Source: Gracilaria domingensis
Taxonomy: Eukaryota; Rhodophyta; Florideophyceae; Gracilariales; Gracilariaceae
NCBI GenBank assembly: GCA_022539475.1
Contig: VCMS01000035.1
Coordinates: forward strand, 150,436 to 214,435
Direction of reading: 5' to 3'
DNA: 64,000 nucleotides
Of this stretch, positions 10,031 through 20,061 are shown in pieces. How positions within the stretch are numbered: the stretch's first letter is position 1; each line of letters starts with the position of its first letter. The notes beneath the pieces are model-generated. The model saw only the letters and a list, made by a program, of their open reading frames with translations. It had not been told where the DNA came from and did not search any database. Both the position numbers and the translations under genes were made by a program.

Positions 10031-10736
10031 CTGGCAGAGCTTCGAATACGATGTCCTCGACAAGGTCATGAGTAATATCTGTAAAGGTGGTGGCAGTAGA
10101 TCCTCTAGGGAAGAAGTTCTCATCATCACCGACGAACGGTGTCTTAGGGCGCGAAACGGTTAAAGCACTATTAAAGCCATTTGCCAAAAGTTCGAATTGC
10201 CCCAAGTTCATTGTGCATTCGTCGCCATACTGGCACCCAAATGCGCAAATGCTGCTGCAATCCTCAATGGACGAAGCGCAGGAATCGTGGTATGGGTCAT
10301 ACGGCGGCGGGAGCGTGTTTGCTTCTACTATGGCAACTACTCCGTCGTGATCTTGTCCGAGTGCTGAAGACGATGAAATCTGAGTAGAACCTGTTTCCAG
10401 GTTCGGTGCGCTGTCGGCATTGTGGGGGTTGCCGCTCGTTTCGTCATCAGAGCCATCAAGGCGTTGCGTTTCATCCTCGAACCTAACCTTCTTCCGTTGC
10501 TTATTTTCGTCAGCAGAAACTTCACGTGCTGCCTCTGGCGATGAGCCAACATTTCTCAATTTGATTGACCTGTCATTACGCATCTCATCGATGTTGTCCT
10601 CCTTTTCCTCCTCCTCGGAGAAAGAGATTCCTCCACTCCCCGATTCGACATCTTTGCTCCGCCCAAACCATGCTTTAAATCTAAGTTTCAATTTCTTCCA
10701 AAACTCATGACGTTCGGGGATAGAATGATTCCTCAT
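9795..10736 (-). CDS. unrecognised acidic Cys-containing protein whose 3' end is tandemly duplicated
   Basis: Not recognised. The 313-residue product starts at the ATG at 10736 with a basic, Trp-containing segment (residues 10-28, FWKKLKLRFKAWFGRSK). An acidic stretch, SFSEEEEKEDNIDE, and a long Ser/Asp/Glu-rich, probably disordered middle follow. Cys-rich patches appear at about 155-180 (CASSIEDCSSICAFGC) and 265-285 (CLPCFDEMEEG, HCCD). There is no signal peptide or clear membrane span. Two diverged copies of its last exon-sized segment follow it, so the present stop arose where copy 1 meets copy 2. It may be lineage-specific. Confidence 0.5.
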   Translation of the reverse strand: MRNHSIPERHEFWKKLKLRFKAWFGRSKDVESGSGGISFSEEEEKEDNIDEMRNDRSIKLRNVGSSPEAAREVSADENKQRKKVRFEDETQRLDGSDDETSGNPHNADSAPNLETGSTQISSSSALGQDHDGVVAIVEANTLPPPYDPYHDSCASSIEDCSSICAFGCQYGDECTMNLGQFELLANGFNSALTVSRPKTPFVGDDENFFPRGSTATTFTDITHDLVEDIVFEALPGPRISDELESLTSTSSTTSWKTCLPCFDEMEEGRKPALHCCDVASFGEEVNIKVKKVLPDVSEKDQAECLSAPLWNKN

Positions 10737-12659
10737 GATGTCGAGAATGATTGCTCGTCCACTGGATAAAGATTTGGAAACGAAACGTCCTTCAAAAACT
10801 GCGACTAGTTTAGGCCTTTGCGCCCAAGTTTCGTCGGGGGAAGATGGTGCAGAAACACGTAAAACTCTCAGGATCGTTTGATATGCTGTGCACTGACAGA
10901 ATGCTTTCTTAATGGAACTGGTTCACATTGCATTGCTAATTAAACAAAAGTAAGAAGCTTATGCTTAATTCAGACCTTGTCGGCGGTGACCCGTACGGAA
11001 ATCGAGCGTGAGCCCACAATACCTAGCTGCAAAGCATCGTTACGGAACTTATGCATCAGCTGCAACCACCATGCAGAATCAAGGAGGTATTCTCCGAAAT
11101 ATAATTAGAAGAGACCAAGCGACCTGCCAGTGCAATATGAAAGTCTTGTGGCTAATTGCCCAGGGTAGTCTTTCAGGGCTGGATGCAAGAGCGGGAGCTA
11201 GAGCACTTCGGAAACTGAAGTCTTCCTCAGGAAGGCGCGCATATCTTTGACATAGAATGCATTTCGCCGTTGTGTACTCCATATATTCGACGAACACTTT
11301 CCCGTAATGTAACATCATCGATACCTCCGTGGGTCTTTTCGTTTTGATGTGGGAATATGTTTTTACGTCATGCAGTTCCCAAAATATTGTTCTACGTTGT
11401 TTCAATTGCGTACTCGTCATCACGAATGTTAGTAAGCCTTGCAGCCAGATCTGTTCAAGACATAGTCACAAGTAGCACCAACGATCCAAATCCTGACAAG
11501 TAGAGGAAAAGGAACAAATGAGGACTGTAGAACAATGATCGAACTTCGATTACAACATCAAAAACATGAGGTTTCTCTCAGTAACGGTGAAGTGAGAACA
11601 GGAACTTTGTTGTTGTTCGATGGGATGCCTTCACTTCAGCGAGATCTGAGAGCAGACGAGAACTTGACCTTTGCCAAGGACGTGTCCTTGCGTGACCTGA
11701 TCTCGACTCGAGATTCTCGAGTGTGCATTGTTGTAAGATACCTGGTTTCTACGAAGGTGCAAAGGTACAGGTGCCGTTGTACAGGTACGCCATACACGTA
11801 CGCTTATTTGTAAAAGTGCGGGAATTTGGGACTATTCAAAGTGTACGTGGTGAAACTTGCTGAAATGAGTACGGACGCAGGCCCTCTGAGACTTGCTGAG
11901 ACTTGCGGAGACATGCATGTGAGTCCGTTCCGAGTTGTTGGCATCTAGCTAGACTTCTGGACGCTCAATAGTTCATGTGTTCACCAGGGATTTCTCGCGA
12001 ATGCCCCGCGCCATGAAATGCCCGGTCCCTTTCGGCAAGCTTGACGTGAAGGTATTGGAATTGTACCAATGCACGAAATCAATTCGCGGAAAACGTATTC
12101 TGATTCAGGTGCTGCCATCTTTCCATGTTGCTCCGAAAAATTCTTGAAGGGGTGCTTGTATGTAGTAAAACTAGGCTGTGCTGTCTCCAGGCAGTTACCA
12201 ACGGTACTCGAAAGCGTTTCCTGATTTAACTCCTTATCTCTATGCTTAGACATCCTCGCGGCCTGAACATTCGTCAGATAATTTTTTATAGCATCTCCAA
12301 GAAAGCAAAGTGTTCTCTGTTGGAGACCGGAAATGGAATTGTAAGGGGATTTGGCCTTTCCGCTCCAAGAACGACGTAACATACAGCTGTAGACCATGAA
12401 GGTTAACGAGTTGTCATTTTATGGAAAGAATTAACGCTTCAGAATGGAAGTTACCAGCATGAACGCTGCGGTGCAGCGAAGCTCGCTACGAATAGCAATA
12501 TTTTTTGAACCACGGATATCCTCACCCTTTTGTACCCATGGTACGACAATGACTCTTGTTCGAAGAGCATCTGTCCACGGCGAGACCTCTTCCCGAATCA
12601 GGTAGAACCCTCCATCGCGCTTCTGCAGTTTCTAAGAAAGTATTACGCAACGAAGCAAG
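10737..12659. other. intergenic, no supported gene
   Basis: About 1.9 kb without a supported gene. Short open frames on the minus strand (11079-11423, 11981-12397) have no recognisable domain, leader or promoter. Confidence 0.4.
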
Positions 12660-13922
12660 ATGTTTTCAAGTTTATCGTTAAAGTCAGCAACATGCAAGCT
12701 TTTCATTTGGGACACTGGCACCACCGGGAAAGACCCTCGGTACGATCATATAAGAGCTTTGGCCGTCGTAGAGTATTCTTCGTCATCTGATTTCGTAACT
12801 CGCTTTAGCACAGCCGTTGGTCCTCGTGATGTTGCAGCAGTGCAATATTATGATTCCCGCGCTCCACCATTCGCCACCGCTTGGAAAGAATTTGTATACT
12901 TTGTTGTGGAGCGCTCTGAGGGAGCTAATCCTTTGCTGGTCTCACATAATGCTTCGTTCGATGTTTCCTTCTTGAAAGCAGAACTTGACCGCGAAGGCAC
13001 CCGCGTGTCATCAAACTGGAGCTTTGGCTGCTCTCTTCAGCTGGCACGGGTTCTCAATATTGATTCTCGTTCTTATTCACAGGCTGATCTAGCTGATCAC
13101 TTTGGAGTTGTTCCAGATCGTGTGCATCATGCTGAAACAGATGTAATTACTCTCCGGCGTATTCTTATTGCTATGAGTGATGAGTACTGCATTCTACCTT
13201 TGCTTTATCGTGACGCTCAGCAGCTGGAGTTCTTCGACAGGGTTCCCGAGTCTGATGGGGATGGAAAGCCGCAAGCAAGGTTCTTTGTAACGTTGACTGG
13301 TCGACGGTATCATTCAGAAGGCTGTAGATGGCTTTCTCGCTCTTGCATACCAAAACGCACACCCCCTCCGGGTCTAAAGCCCTGCTCTACATGTCGACCG
13401 CCTCTAGTTTCGCGAAAAAGCCGTCCGTCAACGCCTTCATTTACAAAAGCATCGGATACAGATTCTAAAGTTGCCCATCCCTCTTCAACGATTGAAGGGG
13501 ACAAGCGCTTTGTTCCGAAATCGGAAGACAAGTATCATGTCGATGCTTGCAAACAACTGAGAGGATCAAAAACTCTCAAAGACTGTCGACCAGCTGCGTA
13601 CGATCCACGTAGTGCTTGTCCACAGAATGACGCGCAAACTGAAGATTTACGCTCCTTACCCGTCTCGACGGGAGGTCAGTCTGGTGTTCGTCCATCTGCG
13701 AGATTTTACACAACGAAAACTGGACGGAAGTTCCACATTATCACGTGCAGACATCTTCGAAAATCGAAAATTGCCGCCGACCCGCCACCTGCCGAGTACG
13801 AACCTTGTGCAGTTTGTCTTCCATATGGTGTAGATGCGAAGAGCTTGGGAGCTGGTAAAGGGGAATGTGTCGAGAAAGTCAGCAGAGTGGCCACCTTTAA
13901 AAAGCGAGAAATTAACACGTAA
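12660..13922 (+). CDS. DEDDh-type 3'-5' exonuclease-like protein with three Cys/His repeats
   Basis: The 420-residue product has an N-terminal RNase T/DnaQ-like exonuclease fold. ExoI reads IWDTGTTG (D18, but Gly20 where the family has Glu), ExoII is HNASFD (D101) and ExoIII is HHAETD (H156, D161). So one of the four metal-binding acids is absent, and activity may be reduced or lost. Three related modules of about 40 residues follow (starting near 205, 281 and 347) with the pattern YH-x3-C-x2-L...PC-x2-C-x-P. Modules 1 and 3 keep all four ligands; module 2 has lost the first Cys of the CxxC. Similar Cys/His modules end bacterial nucleases and competence proteins and resemble the Ada metal-binding domain. 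The role is probably nucleic-acid trimming or binding. The start is the first ATG; a longer 5' end is not excluded. Confidence 0.75.
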   Translation: MFSSLSLKSATCKLFIWDTGTTGKDPRYDHIRALAVVEYSSSSDFVTRFSTAVGPRDVAAVQYYDSRAPPFATAWKEFVYFVVERSEGANPLLVSHNASFDVSFLKAELDREGTRVSSNWSFGCSLQLARVLNIDSRSYSQADLADHFGVVPDRVHHAETDVITLRRILIAMSDEYCILPLLYRDAQQLEFFDRVPESDGDGKPQARFFVTLTGRRYHSEGCRWLSRSCIPKRTPPPGLKPCSTCRPPLVSRKSRPSTPSFTKASDTDSKVAHPSSTIEGDKRFVPKSEDKYHVDACKQLRGSKTLKDCRPAAYDPRSACPQNDAQTEDLRSLPVSTGGQSGVRPSARFYTTKTGRKFHIITCRHLRKSKIAADPPPAEYEPCAVCLPYGVDAKSLGAGKGECVEKVSRVATFKKREINT

Positions 13923-14036
13923 CGGAAAAATGTGGGTCCGCAGACTTTTAAGACAGGAGAGCAGGAGTCGAAAGGTTCTCATTATCTGTCGTGCTTTCTA
14001 TAGTTTTATTTTGAAGGCATGAAGCATTTGTCACTG

Positions 14037-14057
14037 GGCCCATGTGCAACATGGGCC
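14037..14057. repeat. short perfect hairpin after the exonuclease gene
   Basis: Nine-base arms, GGCCCATGT and ACATGGGCC, flank a 3-nt loop 115 nt after the exonuclease stop codon. It could be a 3'-UTR hairpin or a protein-binding palindrome. Confidence 0.4.
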
Positions 14058-14413
14058 GTTAGAATTCTTTCGTCCTGCATGTAGCATCAAGTCACTTGAT
14101 CAAAATGCGCCAGTGAACCGCATTGCTGGTGTCATAGGAAGAATGGAAGAAAAGAGGGTCAGCCCAACTCAGCAGATTACTAGGTGAATTAAGCACGAGG
14201 TATTTTATTTAGACAGAAGACCATGGTAAGAGGTGGGTAGTGTTTTTTGCCGACTCTACCGCTGGAGGTCCCACAAGGTCTTTGTGATTCCATTACATAA
14301 TGCAACCCCATCCCAACCTCCCAAAAGGAGCCGTTTGCGCCGGTTGGTCTATTACGGAATAAATACATTTTCATGAGTACTTTTGTTCTCTCTCTCTCTC
14401 TCTGTTTGTGGGT

Positions 14414-14638
14414 GTAACAGCCTAATTCCGGCATGCTACATGTTCCTTTGTTACCAGGCCTGTTTGTCACACACAGGGCCTTAGGCCCTTTGCGCCTTAG
14501 GCCCTTTGTATTACACATAGGGCCCTAGGCCCTTTGAGCTTTTGGCCCTTTGTGTTACACATAGGGCCTTAAGCCCTTTGCGCCTTAAGCCCTTTGTGTA
14601 ACAAAAGTACTTGTAGCACGCCGGAATTAGGCTGTTAC
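14414..14638. mobile_element. MITE-like palindromic element with 27-bp terminal inverted repeats
   Basis: The ends are inverted repeats matching at 26 of 27 positions, beginning GTAACAGCCTAATTCCGGC at both ends; weaker pairing continues inward for about 15 more bases. Between them are three tandem units of 44-45 bp (starting at 14474, 14519, 14563) built on AGGGCC..AGCCCTTTG words, themselves partly palindromic. The element is 225 bp with no coding capacity. I cannot see a clear target-site duplication in the flanks. A CT microsatellite (about 14390-14403) lies just to the left. Confidence 0.65.
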
Positions 14639-16509
14639 TGTAACTTAGTGTACATTTCTTCGTTGCAAAATGGAAGGTTCAGGTTTTTGCAATAAGGCAA
14701 ATTAGGAACAAACAGCAATAGCCGGATAGATGTCTTACATTCTATCCGAAAAGAGAAGAAAATTGCTTTCCTTCGTCGACTGAGAAGAAAAAGAAAAGAA
14801 CGTGCCCATACCACCTGTGTGGCAGCCATACGAGATTAGAACCATTGAAAACGAGCAGCCTGAGACTCTTCAAGAGTTTTTGTTCGCTATTGCTGATTTT
14901 CAAAGGCGCATTAGTAATACGCAAATGGGCAACAGAGACAAACTAAAGGGTACGCATTTTCTTCCCATACAACTGTACAATCTTGGTAAATCAACCGTCC
15001 CGCTTTTTCTTCAGAAATATGATTCCTCATCGGTTTACGGACGTCTGTTTCGTTTTAAACTATCTTCTGGTACTTAGTGATGCATTTACCATAGCGTTTG
15101 ATGTAACATAACACTTATGCGCTCAGGTTGCACTCTTCCTCTTCATGATTCATACATGATGTATGAACAAAGATTGATACAACAATCAAAACATTTCTAT
15201 GTAGAACAACATGAACTTGTTGCCTGTAACAGATGATCTATTTGTATAACAAGCTTTAGGACACCAGACATTGCGCGGCAAGTCCGTAAGGCCAGTAAGT
15301 ATTGAAGGTACTCGACAAACATATTGCCGTGCTCCAGATGACGTCCCCCCCCCCGTTCACCCCTTCACACCAACCTCAAACAATCCTCATGATTTTGGGT
15401 GCGATAGCTACTGTTGTTAACCGCTCATGTCTAGATCACATGCTGCTCATACAAATTCTCCTAGAAAATATCCGCACAAGCTTCTGAGGCAGCCAGAGAA
15501 AAAAATAAGCCTATATAGTTTGACATTCATACTTCCCTGATGTTCACCTCGCAGAATATTATTCTTCATAACAGCCTCCCTAGGCGCCCTTGAAGTTCAT
15601 GCAGAGATGTTATGCCTTCACTGGAACGATTGGAATGAAGTAAGAACCGCAGAAATGCAAAAGTGCAACCGGAGAGATAATTGCGATGACGACGTCAATG
15701 AGAAGGGTGTCAAACATTTTCGAAGACAGTCCTTCTTAATCTTAGTAGAAGCAGAAACAGCATAAAGTACATTTCAAAGTGATTAAAGTCGTCCAACGGT
15801 AAAGCTATGATGTTGGGCACGTAAAATATATCATATGAAATGACATTGAGCATAATACGTGTCTTAGGTCCAAGCGCAGTAGACCTGTCGGATATGAAAG
15901 CCAGATAACCCACAAGAACGAAATCGTCCTCAAATACGAAGCTGGAAATGCTCCGTTGATGTTGGCTCCTTTCTGTAGTGGGCATATGTCATTTCTGCAC
16001 CCGTGATTCAATGCGGATGTGTGGCTAACATTACAAAAGACCTTACGCAAGCGTTGCTCTGCTGTTGTTGCGATGATGCCTCGTATCAACCGCAACTAGG
16101 AGGAGCAAAGTGAGGGACGCATAGAGGCAGTTCTGCCCAAACATATAGCAATAGCTACGGAAGGTCTTGCCTCCTTTTTGTGAAGAGAAAATTTTCGTCT
16201 CGGAGTAGTTTTACCCCTTCTCAGCAACTTGGAGACTGAAAAACGTAAGGGGGATTGTAAGTGAGCTGTCGTCAGAAGTTGATAGAAACGCAACCCACAC
16301 AGGGCATTAGAGTTGCGTGTGTTTCTTCTGTTCATTACCTTACTCTGGATGACATCCAACGACATTGTTGAGGAACACAAAACGAGAAAGCACACAAAAA
16401 GTACCAGAGAGAAATTTTATGATACATGTAGCAACTTACTTGTGCTCTAATTTCGACCAGAAGCATTACATTCTTCTTCCTCCAAATGATTGCGGTCATT
16501 CTGCTTTCG
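14639..16509. other. intergenic, possible membrane-protein relic at about 15.6-15.98 kb
   Basis: No intact gene. On the minus strand a frame at 15985-15710 encodes hydrophobic segments (MYFMLFLLLLRL). A shifted frame directly after it begins MFDTLLIDVVIAIISPVALL at 15717. Two hydrophobic reading frames joined by a one-base shift look like a decayed or spliced membrane-protein exon; no family is recognisable. Confidence 0.3.
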
Positions 16510-16516
16510 TATAAAA
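16510..16516 (+). promoter_or_regulatory. TATA box of the second secreted-protein gene
   Basis: TATAAAA lies 120 nt before the ATG at 16630, nearly the same spacing as at the first secreted-protein gene (225 to 355). Confidence 0.65.
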
Positions 16517-16629
16517 GGTCATGGTGATGACATCGGGAACCAGAATATTTTGCGCCACACTCAAGTCGTACTCAGCTTGTCTTGCACTCGAGATCTACTT
16601 TCACAGACGATATTTCCTCCAGTTCGACT

Positions 16630-17121
16630 ATGAAGATGGTGTTGCTTTTTACGTTGGCGGTTTTGTTCAGTGTTGGCATCTGCTCGTTGGTTCCTAGCTC
16701 TCTGGCGGAAAATGAGTTGAATTGGCATGAAGGGGTGCATGGTGTGAACAGGATTGAATCGAAACAAGAACAGGCTTCGTTGTGTCGCCCTGCGGTGATT
16801 GAGTTGGTGGTACAATGCGCGTGTTCTCTCAGAATTGATGACGAAGAAGTTGGTGAGGATTTAAGGCAACTATGTAAGGACAAATTGGAACAATCCAACC
16901 GTACTGCGGAGACGGCATGCGCACCGTTTACGAGGGGACCAAGTGGGATGGTTGACGAAGAATTGGTGACGCAGCTTATTTGTCAAGTTCAAAGGGTGTG
17001 TCCAAGTGAAGGTGGCGGCGAAATGGGCGGTGTGGTGCGTATGGAAAGCCTTGAGGCTGAAGTAAGCCTTCGGGCTGAAATAAGCCCTGGGGCTGAAATT
17101 ATCTGGTGGTATCACTGCTGA
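16630..17121 (+). CDS. small secreted Cys-rich protein
   Basis: Not recognised. The 163-residue product starts MKMVLLFTLAVLFSVGICSL, a clear signal peptide, and the mature part has about eight Cys (LCRP, QCACSL, QLCKD, TACAP, LICQVQRVC). It ends with C as the last residue. Near the C-terminus a 16-18 nt DNA repeat built on GGCTGAARTAAGCC occurs three times (about 17050-17100), giving the peptide repeat EAEVSLRAEISPGAEI. The ATG at 16630 is supported by the TATA box and by the signal peptide starting exactly there. Size and promoter spacing resemble the gene at 355-960, but I see no sequence alignment between the two. Likely exported to the wall or outside. Confidence 0.7.
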   Translation: MKMVLLFTLAVLFSVGICSLVPSSLAENELNWHEGVHGVNRIESKQEQASLCRPAVIELVVQCACSLRIDDEEVGEDLRQLCKDKLEQSNRTAETACAPFTRGPSGMVDEELVTQLICQVQRVCPSEGGGEMGGVVRMESLEAEVSLRAEISPGAEIIWWYHC

Positions 17122-17602
17122 GCAATTGATGTCTGCACGGGAAGCTCGAAGACAATCGCATTGCACTAGCTGAGCAAGCGATTCATGAAGAGTAGGTAAA
17201 GCGCATGGCACTTGTTTGAGCTTGCGGTCATCTCTCCGAATCTGCAGAAGATAGACGTACGCACAGATACAGCCGAGCAAGACTTGACGCATTTGCGCCA
17301 GATTGATCGATACAAGCCATGTTTTGGAGCTAATAAATTTCGTTGTTTGAAAAGTGCTCTTCGCTGCGTCTCGTTTGCGACGTGGCCAGCGCTCACGGGC
17401 TGCGCCTCCGTGATTGCAGCTGCGCTTCAGATTCTCCAGCGCCATGTGAGGGTTTCCCGTCGCGCCCTCTCGAGCCGCCTCCGCGCAGCCGCCATCGCCC
17501 TCCCATCGCCGCCGCCCCTCTCCCTCCCCCCCCACCGCGCGCCGCCCGTCCTCTCGCACCGTCAACGCCGCCCGCGCCGCCACCGCCACCGCCACCGCCA
17601 CC
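17122..17602. other. intergenic; left boundary of the GC-rich island
   Basis: Composition changes here from roughly balanced to very GC-rich between about 17380 and 17480. The last 150 nt are C-rich (an 8-C run at 17526-17533) followed by a (GCCACC)n stretch up to the next ATG. Confidence 0.6.
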
Positions 17603-18031
17603 ATGTTCGCGCTCGCGCTCGCGCCAGCCATCTCCGCGCTCCCCGTCGCCGTCAAGGCGGTCGGCGAGCTGCACCGCGCGACGGTGCTGCAGTCCAACGC
17701 GCTCGCGCGCCAGGGGCTGTCCACGCCCGACGCGCGCGGCGAGGACCAGCGCCTCGCGCGCCAGCGCGCCGGCGGCATGTCCGGCAGCCTAGACGGCAAG
17801 AAGAAGGCGCCCAGCTGGCAGCGCAAGGTGCCGTCGCGCGCCGTGGCCGGCGACCTGCGCAAGCAGTACGAGGTGGGCGGGCTTGGAAACGCCACCTCGT
17901 CGCGCGGCAACCTGACGGACATCCTGGACAAGGTGCCCAGGAAGACGCATGGCAACGGCGATTATAAGAAGATCAACCGCCCGCAGCCCCGACGTCTGGC
18001 GGGCTTTGGTAATCAGTCGTTCACGCCGTGA
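17603..18031 (+). CDS. small basic protein, function unknown
   Basis: Not recognised. The 142-residue product starts at an ATG preceded by repeated GCCACC, an ideal Kozak context. Residues 1-22 are a hydrophobic or weakly amphipathic helix (FALALAPAISALPVAVKAVG) that could be a signal anchor or an organelle leader. The rest is basic and Gly/Ser-rich (GSLDGKKKAPSWQRKVPSRA; RPQPRRLAGFG), with a helical NLTDILDKVP motif. Codons are almost all G/C-ending, like the island neighbours. It converges on the coiled-coil gene 300 bp away; that gap holds a TAG/GTA trinucleotide run (about 18188-18210). Confidence 0.55.
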   Translation: MFALALAPAISALPVAVKAVGELHRATVLQSNALARQGLSTPDARGEDQRLARQRAGGMSGSLDGKKKAPSWQRKVPSRAVAGDLRKQYEVGGLGNATSSRGNLTDILDKVPRKTHGNGDYKKINRPQPRRLAGFGNQSFTP

Positions 18032-18330
18032 GACACGACGGCCGGGCGTGCGTTTTGTTGGTGATGACTGCGTTTTGGTCTGCTTGCTCTTCTACAATAA
18101 CAACACTTTTTTCTCTTTTGTTTGCCCCCACAACCGTCCGCGCTCGTCGTGCACATGCGTTGGTACAAGGGTAGAGGTAGTAAAAGTAGGTAGTAGTAGT
18201 AGTAGTAGTAGCATTTACGAAATCGTCAGTAAGCGGTACGAGCAAAAGCAGCGCAGCGACACCAACAACCAAACGCGCAACAACAAAACAGCGCGCGCCT
18301 TTGCCCAGACAACAGCAGCCGCCGCACGCG

Positions 18331-19575
18331 TCAGTACCGTCTCGGCGTGCTCCCCCTCGAAGCCGGCGTCTTGACAAACTGCAGCGGCGACACGCTGGTG
18401 CGCTGGAAGCCCGGCGTGGTGGCGGACGACGACGGCGTGAAGCCAAACTTGTCGGCGGGCGCGGCGCCCTTGGGCGTGTCCACCTCCTTGTTGGCCTGCC
18501 AGTTGGACAAGAGGAACACCAGCACCGCGCCCGTGCACACGGACAGAATGCACAGCGTGAGCGTGCCGACCCAGGTGTGCGCGCCGTCGCGCGCGGCGGC
18601 GGCGCCCGCGGGCGCGGCCGGGCGGTACAGCGCGTCGCGCTTGCCAAACGCGGACAGCGCGGCGGCGGCGGCGGCGTCGGGCGCGGCGGCGCGCTTGAGC
18701 TTGCTCTGCAGCGCGTCGAGCGCCTTTTGCAGCGCGCCCTTCTCGCCCACCAGCGCCTCCTTGCCCTGCAGCGCCTCGCGCAGCTGGCGCTGCAGCAGCT
18801 CGGTCTGGCGCGTGAGCCCCTGCACGGCGGCGTTCTGGTAGCCGCCGGCAAAGTCGCGCTCGGCGTCGCGGATGATGGTGGACAGCGCGTCGACCTCGGC
18901 GCGCCACTCGGCCGAGCCGGCGCTCGCCTCCGACAGCATGGCGTGCAGGCGCTGCAGCAGCTGCGTGCGCTCCGTGACGACGGACAGCAGCGTGGCCAGG
19001 CGGTCGGCCACCAGCTCGTACTTGTGCGTCTCGTTGGCGACGGCGTTTGCCCAGTGCAGCTTGTCGCGCAGCTCGCGCAGCTCCGCGTCGAGCGCCTCGC
19101 GGCGGGCGCGCTCGTTGGCCAGCTCCAGGCGCAGCGCGTCGGCGCTCTGCGACAGGCGCTCGCGCGCGCGCTCGAGCGCGTCGGCGTCGGCGGCGCCGGC
19201 GGCCAGCTGCTCGCGCAGCGACGCGATGGTGGCGGCGGCGCGCTGCGCCTCGACGCGGTACGTTTCCACCACGTCGGCGCAGCGGTCCTTGCCCAGCTCG
19301 TCGGCGATCTTCCACACCTCGACGAGCGTGGAGTGGATCTCGTTCTTGGCGCGCGTGGCGTCGTCGGACACGGAGTCCAGGCGCGAGATGAGGTCGGAGA
19401 CCTTGCCCTGCGCGGTGTCGAGCTTGTTCTTGATGGCGATGGTCTCGGTGGTCTTGGCCGAGCTCTGCTTGGTGACGACGGTGCGCTCGGCGGCGGCGGC
19501 GGCGGCGGCGGCGGCCAGCGCGCAGAGCAGCGCGACGAGCAGCGGCGCGCGCAGCGACGGTTGCAGACGGGCCAT
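18331..19575 (-). CDS. type I membrane protein with luminal coiled coil
   Basis: The 414-residue product has a signal peptide (about 1-29, LLVALLCALAAAAAAAA) and a long luminal coiled coil (about 45-300) with heptads such as LERARERLSQSADALRLEL. A single membrane span (about 338-362, WVGTLTLCILSVCTGAVLVFLL) and a 50-residue Ser/Thr/Pro-rich tail ending GSTPRRY follow. This layout suits an ER, Golgi or nuclear-envelope anchored tether, but I cannot assign a family. The ATG at 19575 is clear from the signal peptide; runs of 9 and 12 C lie 8-36 nt before it on the coding strand. It diverges from PAM16. Confidence 0.7.
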   Translation of the reverse strand: MARLQPSLRAPLLVALLCALAAAAAAAAAERTVVTKQSSAKTTETIAIKNKLDTAQGKVSDLISRLDSVSDDATRAKNEIHSTLVEVWKIADELGKDRCADVVETYRVEAQRAAATIASLREQLAAGAADADALERARERLSQSADALRLELANERARREALDAELRELRDKLHWANAVANETHKYELVADRLATLLSVVTERTQLLQRLHAMLSEASAGSAEWRAEVDALSTIIRDAERDFAGGYQNAAVQGLTRQTELLQRQLREALQGKEALVGEKGALQKALDALQSKLKRAAAPDAAAAAALSAFGKRDALYRPAAPAGAAAARDGAHTWVGTLTLCILSVCTGAVLVFLLSNWQANKEVDTPKGAAPADKFGFTPSSSATTPGFQRTSVSPLQFVKTPASRGSTPRRY

Positions 19576-19992
19576 TTGGGGCGGGGGGGGGCGACTGACG
19601 GGGGGGGGGGGCGCAGGGGGCGGTGGGAGGCGGGGAACGGGTGAGCAGAGGCGCGGGGCGGGGGGAGGGGGGGGGGGTGTCGCTTGTTATGGCGCAGCCG
19701 CAAGCCGGGGGGAAGGGGGGGGGGACGCGCGAGACAGAGCCGGGGGCCGGGCGGCAGGCGTCGCGGGCGCGACGAAGGTACGTTGAAGAGCGCGGCGCGG
19801 CGCGGGGCGCGCGGCGCGACCGACGCGCAAGCGCGGCGCGTTTCAAAATGGGGGCCAGCGCCGGCGCGTGGGCGCGTGGGCAGCGTGGGCGGCGTGGGCG
19901 CGTGGGCAGCGTGTGCGGCGTGGGCGCGTGGGCGCGTGGCCAATTTGGAGGCGCCAACACGTCGGCGCCGCGACCTGCGCCGCGCACTAAGC

Positions 19993-20035
<43 letters not shown>

Positions 20036-20061
20036 GAGAAGAGGGCGGTGCGCGCGCAAAC

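Noticed and set aside
14802..15077. Plus-strand 91-codon frame
   Set aside because: No ATG start, no domain and no promoter signal.
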